Assembly: GCA_009667805.1 (NCBI GenBank) | Contig: CM019063.1 | Span: 86,207,877 to 86,271,876 of the forward strand | Direction: 5' to 3' | DNA length: 64,000 nucleotides | Source: Leptobrachium leishanense | Taxonomy: Eukaryota > Chordata > Amphibia > Anura > Megophryidae | Shown here: in pieces, positions 44,173 through 52,070 of the stretch | Numbering within the stretch: the stretch's first letter is position 1 | Layout of the letters: every line of letters begins with the position of its first letter | Notes under the pieces: model-generated | Database searches by the model: none | Told to the model about the DNA's origin: nothing | The model's input: only the letters and a program-made list of their open reading frames with translations | Translations under genes and position numbers: made by a program

Positions 44173-45404
44173 CCCCTTAGTGACCGGGCGGTTTTACACA
44201 AATCCGTCTTTTAGTGACCGCTGCTGTTTTTACGTTTCTGCGCTGTTAGTGTTTAGGTCAAATTTTCCTCTTACTCGTTTATTCAACCCACACATATTAT
44301 ACACCCTTTTTCCCGCCATTAAATGGAATTTCTAGAAATATAATTATTTCCATCATATCGAATAATTTACTATAAAAAAAAATATGAAATATGAGGAAAA
44401 AAATAATAAAAACACACTTTTTTGTAATTTAATCCCCAAAATCTACAACCACCCAAAACGACCCTGGCTAAATAGGTTCAAAATTTTGTCCCGAGACTAG
44501 AAATACCCAATTTTTACATGCGTTTGCTTTTTAACCCCTTCACTGCTGAGACAGTTCACCTATGTGCGCTGCGCTCATTCTGACCATTTTGTGCTAATTA
44601 TTTTTAGATGACAGCCTAGGTCCTATTTAATTAAACCCCCCAGACAAAAAAACTTTTAAAAAAAAACATTTTTTTATTTTATTTAATTTTTTTATTATTT
44701 TTTTTTTATTTAATTTTTTTTTGTTAAATTTTTTTTTAAACCAAACCTGGTCATGTTTGGTATCATTTGAAAGGCCATAATCAGGCCTTTCAAATGGTGG
44801 CAAATATGACCATCTAGCTGCCATGGATCGGGAGATAAAGGGATCCTTAGAATCCCCTTATCTCTACATGGCAGCTAGAGGGTTAACTGGCCCACTGACA
44901 TCCTCACACATATGGTGAGGTTGTCAGTGGGTGGGGGGGACCTGGAGGCTTGGCTGACATCCAAGATGTCAGCCCCCCTCCAGGTTTGAATCGCATTTTG
45001 GCGCCAATTGGCGCCGCAACGTGATCCGGTGGCGAAATGGTTAATGCCATATACCGCTGGAAAGGAGAGGCTCTCCCCTCTCCAGCGGTGCAAACGGCAT
45101 CTCCCTAGCTTCAATGGTTGGGGAGATAGAGGGCTCCGAAGGAGCCCCCCCTCCCCTCCATTGAAATGCATGGGGACGCCTGCTGATGACGTCACCACGC
45201 AGCGTGGCGACGTCATCAGCCTCGCCTGCCCATGTAAATCACATGGGCAGGCTTCCTCCCTGCCAGATCGCCGTGGGATCCGGCGAGGGAGGTGAGTATC
45301 AGGCGGGAGGGGGATTAGGCGCCGCTGACGTACCCTGTACGTGCGCGGGTCTAAGGGAGACCCGAGGACAGGACGTACAGGGTACGTCAGGGGTCCTTAA
45401 GGGG
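44173..45404. mobile_element. TTAA-flanked DNA transposon (piggyBac/Kolobok type), nested
   Basis: CCCCTTAGTGACC at the left and GGTCCTTAAGGGG at the right, with TTAA outside both (44,169-44,172; 45,405-45,408). A second left-type start, TTAACCCCTTCACTGCTGAG, lies inside at 44,531, so two related elements may be nested sharing one right end. The interior carries palindromes (GACGTCACC...GGCGACGTC; GTACCCTGTACGT...ACGTACAGGGTAC; CTCTCCAGCGG). No transposase ORF. Confidence 0.72.
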
Positions 45405-45678
45405 TTAATAAATACTTATCATTTTATACAATTGATGATTGGTACGATCATATGTTATAAGCTATTTATTTTGAGATCCTCTAACATCGGATCGGTATGG
45501 TGCCAGTCACAGAGGAATACATGAGGATGATGGGCGATTCTAATTCGATGCTCTTGTGAGTGGCCAGTTTTACTTTGCGCACAATCGCTTCATGTGGGAT
45601 ATCACCCTATATTTTTGCATTTTTTCATATGGAGAGAGGAAGTGATGGAGCTGAGTAAATAAGGGATTTTTTACTGCC

Positions 45679-45890
45679 AGCTGGGTGGAGTAGAGGTAAC
45701 ATCACTGCTCTGCGTGGAGAGAGCCTGTGGAGACATGGGTTTGATCCCAGCAAGAGCACCTCTCCAGTAAGTGTCCTTGGGCAAGACACCTAATGGTACA
45801 TACTTGCCACCCAGGACATACTTGAAAACGAGAGAAATCTCAATGTATCCTTCCTGGTAAAATCCTTTCTCAAAAAATAAAAAATGTGTT
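45679..45890 (+). mobile_element. tRNA-headed SINE with LINE-derived tail
   Basis: The head (45,679-45,790) has a pol III B-box-like GGTTTGATCCC at 45,738-45,748 (consensus GGTTCGANTCC), preceded at tRNA-like spacing by GGAGTAGAGG, a weaker A-box candidate. The tail (from about 45,810) is CCAGGACATACTTGAAAACG, CTCAATGTATCC, TTCCTGGTAAAATCC and an A-rich end, identical in wording to the 3' end of the LINE at 34.75-34.86 kb. SINEs are copied by a partner LINE through a shared tail, so this pairing is meaningful. Confidence 0.82.
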
Positions 45891-46065
45891 AACACAGAGG
45901 GTTAGGATTAGGAGTTGTTATTCATGGCTGAATAAGGGCTGGCAGGTAGCAGATGAAGAACAAGATATTCCAACCTGGCTCAGTCTTCATCTGCTACCTG
46001 CACACAACCAGCCCCTATATAAAGTATATGAGCTGTCAATATACAGTAACTTATAGTTACAGTTG

Positions 46066-46690
46066 CAAGTATTTATAAAGCGCTAACAAGCTCTGTATGC
46101 GTGTGAGAGAATAAAAAATATACATACAAGTTAAACAAACAGGACAGTAGGCGAGAGGATCCTGCTTGAGAGCATACCATATTTCAACTGCCTGTTCCTG
46201 CATATCACCAGCATCCTCCCAGCAAGCACTCACCATACCTTCTGATTCCTGCACCAGCAAACACCTTTCCCATTATCTGCAATATCCAGCCTGGTCAGTC
46301 TCTATCTGCTCACTCTCCTCCACCCATCCTGTGTGATTAGTTCCCTGCATACTGGGCTCAAACCCCCAAACCTCGGTGGCACCCAAGTACCATCCCTGAC
46401 AAAATGTAAAGTGGGGGATCATGGAGTGAGCTGACTTGACTTTTTGAACTTCTTGAAGGACTTGAGAGACAGGGAGAGTCAGGGTGAAATTCTTAAGGTG
46501 AGAGTCAGGAGTGCAGTTATGAGGAGATGAGAACATCAGATCATTGGCAGAGCAAAGTGTACGGGATGATATATATCTGCTAATAAGGGAGGAGATGTAG
46601 GCAGGGATGCAGTTAAGGAGCCGCGATGTGCAGAGCTTGTGTCTTGGATGGAATAAGATGCAGAAATTAACCCCTTCTTCCAAATTGAGT
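46066..46690 (-). pseudogene. L2-like LINE 3' end with RT C-terminal remains
   Basis: Minus strand: LLNCIPAYISSLISRYISSR, then a LCSANDLMFSSP stretch in one open frame (46,683-46,273), the region that follows the RT thumb in L2/CR1-group elements. It leads towards a tail GCGCTTTATAAATACTTGC at 46,066-46,085. It is older than the 1448 copy, judging from its decayed tail. Confidence 0.55.
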
Positions 46691-46893
46691 TACAACTGTT
46701 GCAGGGAACCACAGACTGCAACTGTATTGACTTGCTGAATGTCCATTGTCTGGACATCCAGTTAGACAATATTTCACTATTTTAGTTTTTTTTCCATTAT
46801 GCCCACAGGGATAAAACTTTGCTTTTGGGCTGCAGAAGGTGCTCCAAAATGAATTTCATTTGCTTTTGGGCTGCAGAGCTACAGATCGAGATA

Positions 46894-48135
46894 CACTATA
46901 TTGCCAAAAGTATACGCTCACCTGCCTTGACTCGCATATGAATTTAAGTGACATCCCATTCCTAATCCATAGGGGTCAATATGACGTCGGTCCACCCTTT
47001 GCAGCTATAACAGCTTCAACTCTTCTGGGAAGGCTGTCCACAAGGTTTAGGAGTGTGTTCATGGGAATTTTTGACCATTCTTCCAGAAGCGCATTTGTGA
47101 GGTCACACACTGATGTTGGACGAGAAGGCCTGGCTCTCAGTCTCTGCTCTAATTTATCCCAAAGGTGTTCTATTGGGTTGAGGTCAGGACTCTGTGCAGG
47201 CCAGTCAAGTTCATCCACACCAGACTCTGTCATCCATGTCTTTATGGACCTTGCTTTGAGCACTGGTGCACAGTCATGTTGGAAGAGGAAGGGGCCAGCT
47301 GCAAACTGTTCCCACAAAGTTGGGAGCATGGAATTGTTGTCCAAAATGTCTTGGTATGCTGAAGCATTCAGAGTTCCTTTCACTGGAACTAAAAGGCCAA
47401 GCCCAGCTCCTGAAAAACAAACCCACACCATAATCCCCCTCCACCAAACTTTACAATTGCACAATACAGTCAGAGAAGTACCGTTCTCCTGGCAGCTGCC
47501 AAACCCAGACTCGTCCATCAGATTGCCAGATGGAGAAGCGCGATTCGTCACTCCAGAGAACGCGTCTCCACTGCTCTAGAGTCCAGTGGTGCTTTACACC
47601 ACTGCATCCGATGCTTTGCATTGCACGTGGTGATGTATGGCTTGGATGCAGCTGCTCAGCCATGGAAACCCATTCCATGAAGCTCTATGCGCACTCTTCT
47701 TGAGCTAATCTGAAGGCCACATGAAGTTTGGAGGTCTGTAGCGATAGACTCTGCAGAAAGTTGTTGACCTCTTCGCACTATGCGCCTCAGCACCCGCTGA
47801 CCCCGCTCCGTCAGTTTATGTGGCCTACCACTTCGTGGCTGAGTTGCTGTCGTTCCCAAACACTTCCACGTTCTTATAATATAGCTGACAGTTGACTGGA
47901 ATATTTAGGAGAGAGGAAATTTCACGACTGGATTTGTTGCACTGGTGGCATCCTATCACAGTTCCACGCTGGAATTCACTGAGCTCCTGAGAGCGACCCA
48001 TTCTTTCACAAATGTTTGTAAAATCAGTCTGCATGCCTAGGTGCTTGATCTTATATACCTGTGGCCATGGAAGTGATTGGCACACCGGATTCTGATTATT
48101 TGGATGGGTGAGCGAATAATTTTGGCAATATAGTG
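46894..48135 (-). mobile_element. Tc1-like transposon with TA target
   Basis: CACTATATTGCCAAAA at both ends (46,894 rightwards; complement at 48,120-48,135), with the similarity running on to GCTCACC, a ~30-bp imperfect repeat. TA flanks both ends (46,892-46,893; 48,136-48,137). Length 1242 bp is normal for Tc1 elements. One transposase gene lies on the minus strand. The target site is itself a palindrome, GATCGAGA-TA-TCTCGAT. Confidence 0.92.
46976..48003 (-). pseudogene. Tc1 transposase (DD34E), frameshifted
   Basis: The enzyme would cut and paste its element at TA dinucleotides. Reading right to left: start MGRSQELSEFQRG near 48,003 (the usual Tc1 start, followed by the first helix-turn-helix), a frame break near 47,850, the GRPHKLTERGQRVLRRIVRR basic/HTH segment (47,820-47,760), another break near 47,670, first catalytic Asp in WSDESRF (about 47,549), a break near 47,460, second Asp in FQHDCAP (about 47,275), and Glu in SPDLNPIEHLWD (about 47,164). 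Exactly 34 residues separate the second Asp and Glu. All three catalytic residues survive, but at least three frameshifts make this copy inactive. The termini are near intact, so it could in principle be moved by a live relative. Confidence 0.9.
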
Positions 48136-48137
48136 TA

Positions 48138-49321
48138 TCTCGATATTGGGGCACCGGATGGTGACTTTGAAGCCCGAGATATCTCGATCTTGGTAGTCAA
48201 AGGATTATGCAAATGCTCAAGCCATTGTATTGTACAACTCAAGTGATTAGCTTGAGGATGACATTGGAATAGGATCTTATATTAATAATACCACAAGTGA
48301 TGTTACTATTATATAACAGGAAGGATAAGTAAAATGTTCCTTTGTATAGTTAAAAACTATTTATATTATCAGAGTCCTGTTAATGAATTTATAAGATAAC
48401 ACTGTCCTTGTCAATTTTGGAGCATTTTTGGTACAAGAAAATAAACTAAATGATTGTACCAATGATTGTAATCCTATTAAAAAATCGTACTTAAAACCTG
48501 AATGACATGTCTGAATATATTCAAAAGAACTTTAAAATGCAAGCTTTATACAGTTTCACAAACAAGGGATTTCCATGTGATTTTGCCCAGAGGCCAGAAA
48601 GGTGTCATTCCTTGAGCACGCAGAACAATTTCCAATATGAAGAGAGCCTGGCAAAGACTGTACATTGCATTATGCTTAACAATATTTTTGATTTGAACCA
48701 TACCTGAAATGTCAGATATGCCTTTCAAAGCTACTGCATGTACTGCCAGTAGTTTTATGAATACAAGGTTAAAATTATATATAGACACTTACTTACCTAT
48801 GGTCCAAGCATCCACTGCAATTGGTCATGCCTGCCTCCTAGCTGATGAAGGTTCAACAAACCTGAAACAGCGCTGTCCTGGGAGTGGCTTTGACCAGTTG
48901 CATAACCTTATCTTTGCTACAAAGCCACAGTGTGGCATAGCATTTTTTTTAGGGTTCTGTGTAATAACAGATCCAGGATGTATAAAAGTGAGACAGAGAT
49001 CATTTGCATATCCTACCCAGAATTCCTTGCTGCATATGGGGAATGTGGCACAGGAGCTCTGGGATGCAATTCTTTGAATTGCTATGATGTGCAGGTGGCT
49101 TCTGCAATATTACATACATACATACATAGTGATTCGAATAGACCCAATCCCAAATTTTTTGTATAGTTCATTTATAGGTCGTAAACAAATGAAAGGAAAT
49201 TAGTGAGAATTTCAGGAAATGTATATCCTCTTACATTGAGCACATCCCATCAGCACACATGCTCAGTGTGGCCACAAGGTGGCAGAAAGGTCACGACAAC
49301 AGAACATCCACAAGAATAGCA
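48138..49321. other. Intergenic stretch with one module copy
   Basis: No gene supported. 48,844-48,877 reads GATGAAG, GGTT/AACC mini-hairpin, TGAAACAGCGCTGTC, akin to the modules at 28,615 and 44,069. (CATA)n runs near 49,113. Confidence 0.45.
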
Positions 49322-49381
49322 CTCACAATCAGGGCTCGAGTCGAGCGGGAACGCGCAGGAATGGCGTTCCCGCACTTCTCC

Positions 49382-49591
49382 CACAGCGGGAACGCTGCGG
49401 GAACGCAGCGTTCCCGCTGTGGCCCGAGCCTGAACGCCGCCGCCGCACATTGCCGGCGGCCGCGTGCTTCCTGTTACAACGGCCGGTGACAGGAGGTGGA
49501 GCCGCTCGCCTGGCTGTTTCATAGATCCCAGGCGAGCGGCTGCACTTCCTGTCAGCGGCCGCTGAAGCAGGAAGCACGCGGCCGCCGGCAG
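49382..49591. repeat. Two GC-rich hairpins
   Basis: CACAGCGGGAACGCTGC/GCAGCGTTCCCGCTGTG (49,382-49,421) is a compact palindrome. GCCGGCGGCCGCGTGCTTCC and its complement GGAAGCACGCGGCCGCCGGC bound 49,452-49,591, with inner GAGCCGCTCGCCTGG/CCAGGCGAGCGGCT. Confidence 0.88.
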
Positions 49592-49617
49592 AGGAGCAGC
49601 AAAGGTGAGCTGGGCTG

Positions 49618-51050
49618 GGGGCAGTATCCATGAGACCTGGGGGGGCATATCCATGAGACCTGGGGGGCATATCCATAAGACCTGGGGGGGCATATCCATG
49701 AGACCTGGGGGGAGCATATCCATGAGACCTGGGGCATATCCATGAGACCTGGGGGGGGCATATCCATGAGACCTGGGGGGGGCATATCCATGAGACCTGG
49801 GGGGGCAATATCCATGAGACCTGGGGGGGCATTATCCATGAGACCTGGGGGGGCAATATCCATGAGACCTGGGGGGCATATCCATGAGACCTGGGGGGCA
49901 TATCCATGAGACCTGGGGGGCAATATCCATGAGACCTGGGGGGCATATCCATGAGACCTGGGGGGCAATATCCATGAGACCTGGGGCATATCCATGAGAC
50001 CTGGGGGGGCATATCCATGAGACCTGGGGGGCATATCCATGAGACCTGGGGCATATCCATGAGACCTGGGGGGGCATATCCATGAGACCTGGGGCATATC
50101 CATGAGACCTGGGGGGGCATATCCATGAGACCTGGGGGGGCAATATCCATGAGACCTGGGGGGGGGCAATATCCATGAGACCTGGGGCATATCCATGAGA
50201 CCTGGGGGGCAATATCCATGAGACCTGGGGGGGCATATCCATGAGACCTGGGGGGGCATATCCATGAGACCGGGGGGGCATATCCATGAGACCTGGGGGG
50301 GGGCAATATCCATGAGACCTGGGGGGGCATATCCATGAGACCTGGGGGCAATATCCATGAGACCTGGGGGCAATATCCATGAGACCTGGGGGGGCAATAT
50401 CCATGAGACCTGGGGGGCAATATCATGAGACCTGGGGGGGCATATCCATGAGACCTGGGGCATATCCATGAGACCTGGGGGGCAATATCCATGAGACCTG
50501 GGGGGGCAATATCCATGAGACCTGGGGGGCAATATCCATGAGACCTGGGACATATCCATGAGACCTGGGGGGCATATCCATGAGACCTGGGGGGCATATC
50601 CATGAGACCTGGGGGCAATATCCATGAGACCTGGGGGCAATATCCATGAGACCTGGGGGCAGTATCCATGAGACCTGGGGGCAGTATCCAGGAGACCTGG
50701 GGGCAGTATCCAGGAGACCTGGGGCATATCCATGAGACCTGGGGGCAATATCCATGAGACCTGGGGGCAATATCCATGAGACCTGGGGGCAGTATCCATG
50801 AGACCTGGGGGCAGTATCCATGAGACCTGGGGCATATCCATGAGAGCTGGGGGCATTATCCATGAGACCTGGGGCATTATCCATGAGACCTGGGGGCATA
50901 TCCATGAGACCTGTGGGCATTATCCATGAGAGCTGGGGGGCATTATCCATGAGAGCTGGGGGGCATTATCCATGAGAGCTGGGGGGCATTATCCATGAGA
51001 GCTGGGGCAATATATACCCATATGAGCTGGGGCAATTATATCCATGTGAA
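49618..51050. repeat. Minisatellite, 21-24-bp units (ATCCATGAGACCTGGGG)
   Basis: Roughly 60 copies of [A]TATCCATGAGACCTGGGG plus a variable G-run (4-9 G) and GCA(A/T). The unit drifts to GAGAGCTGGGG at the right end, and to GCAATTATATCCATGTGA at the last copies. Frames of up to 482 codons on the minus strand are array artefacts. The G-runs alternate regularly along one strand. Confidence 0.95.
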
Positions 51051-51062
51051 CTGGGGAAAATA

Positions 51063-51357
51063 TATCCATATAACCAGTGCTGTGTATATTATTCTTGGGG
51101 TTCAGTGCTGTGTATGTTATTCTGGGGGCTCACTGCTGTGTATGTTATTCTGGTGGTTCAGTGTGTGTATTATATTCTGGGGGTTCAGTGTTGTGTATAG
51201 TATTCTGGGGCTCAGTGCTGGGTATGTTATTCTGGGGGTTCAGCACTGTGTATATTATTCTGGGGCTCAGCGCTGTGTATATTATTCCGGGGGCTCAGTG
51301 CTGTGTATATTATTCTGGGGCCACAGTGTTGTGTATATTATTCTGGGGGTCTGTGCC
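51063..51357. repeat. Minisatellite, 27-30-bp units (GTGCTGTGTATATTATTCTGG)
   Basis: About ten to eleven copies of CTGTGTATATTATTCTGGGG + GTTCAGTG/GCTCAGTG, directly after the first array. Confidence 0.93.
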
Positions 51358-51679
51358 TGGATATATATATATATATATATTATATATAAAATGCGTTAGT
51401 CCAGTTGCCACAATCGCGAGTATACCTGTACGTAGTGATACCTTTCACTGATCAGTATAGTTTCCAGTTTACACTCTTGAAAGCTTGTCTTTTAAATGTA
51501 ATGTTAACCCAATAAAAATGGTATCACCGGCACGCACTGCTATACTCGTGATTATATATATATATATATATAATATATATATATAGATATATATATATTT
51601 TCTTCAGGTAATGGGGGTTGTGGAATTCGTGGGTGAGTTCCCTCACTTTTTTTCCCAGGACTTGACCCCTGCTCACAAT

Positions 51680-52070
51680 CATGAAAATGGCTTACTCTAT
51701 GGAAGAACAAAGAGTTACTTCCAGCAAGATGACATATCTTGTGAGCCAATGGTGAAAATGGACTGTGTCATTTCCAAGTCCTCTGATCTTACCAGGCTGG
51801 ACTACATTTTTGTGAGGGCTATCTAAAAGGAACTAATTTGTTGTAACAAGACCTCCATGATTGATGCCCTAGGGCAGCGTTGATGAACCTTGGCACCCCA
51901 GATGTATCAGAATTACATGTTCCATCATGCTTAGCTGGGAGTAAAGTTGGAGCATCATGGGACATGTAGTTTCAAAACATCTCGGGTGCCAAGGTTCGCC
52001 ATCACTGCCCTAGGGGATAACATTAGGAATGAGATACCAAACATTGATGATGCAATGTTGAGACATGTAA
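51680..52070 (+). pseudogene. Degenerate mariner-related DDE transposase remnant (tentative)
   Basis: A plus-strand frame reads GRTKSYFQQDDISCEP...KSSDLTRLDYIFV, which resembles the FQQDGAPxH ... SPDLTPLDFFLWG block of mariner-related transposases. After the small hAT MITE (51,875-52,007) the frame continues IRNEIPNIDDAMLRHVTEN, like the I-x-x-AI-x-x-I-x-x-x-ML-x-x-V closing region. A stop (TAA near 51,824) interrupts it and the expected middle is missing. Conserved residues are partial, so this is tentative. Confidence 0.4.
51875..52007. mobile_element. 133-bp hAT MITE, TSD CCCTAGGG
   Basis: CAGCGTTGATGAACCTTGG at the left pairs with CCAAGGTTCGCCATCACTG at the right. An exact 8-bp TSD CCCTAGGG (51,867-51,874; 52,008-52,015), itself palindromic. 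The inner ATGTTCCATCATGCT / AGCATCATGGGACAT also pairs. Confidence 0.9.

Larger units (their letters stand above)
43915..45640. mobile_element. Third inverted-arm element, hosting a TTAA-flanked transposon
   Basis: The left arm about 43,915-44,050 and right arm about 45,515-45,640 pair: ATGCAAAAATATAGG, GATATCCCACATGAA, TTGTGCGCAA, GGCCACTCACAAGAGCAT, GAATTAGAAT and CCCATCATCCTC on the left each have complements on the right. About 85-90% match by eye. Outer limits and TSD not found. The loop holds the GAGGAAG...GAAACGCG module (44,069) and the TTAA element. Confidence 0.68.
49330..51671. mobile_element. Non-autonomous hAT element with two minisatellites
   Basis: Perfect 8-bp TSD CTCACAAT at 49,322-49,329 and 51,672-51,679. 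The left end CAGGGCTCGAGTC and right end GACTTGACCCCTG form a short imperfect inverted repeat beginning CA. Contents: GC-rich hairpins (49,382-49,591), a 21-24-bp array (49,618-51,050), a ~29-bp array (51,063-51,357), TA microsatellites and ~200 bp of unique DNA. No transposase. Confidence 0.78.

Noticed and set aside
45008..45295. 95-aa GC-rich frame as a gene
   Set aside because: It lies wholly inside the TTAA-flanked transposon, over internal palindromes, with an equally long frame on the other strand.
49329..50950. Open frames of 441 and 482 codons on the minus strand
   Set aside because: Product of the 21-24-bp minisatellite. Variable G tracts shift the frame, which a real gene would not tolerate.
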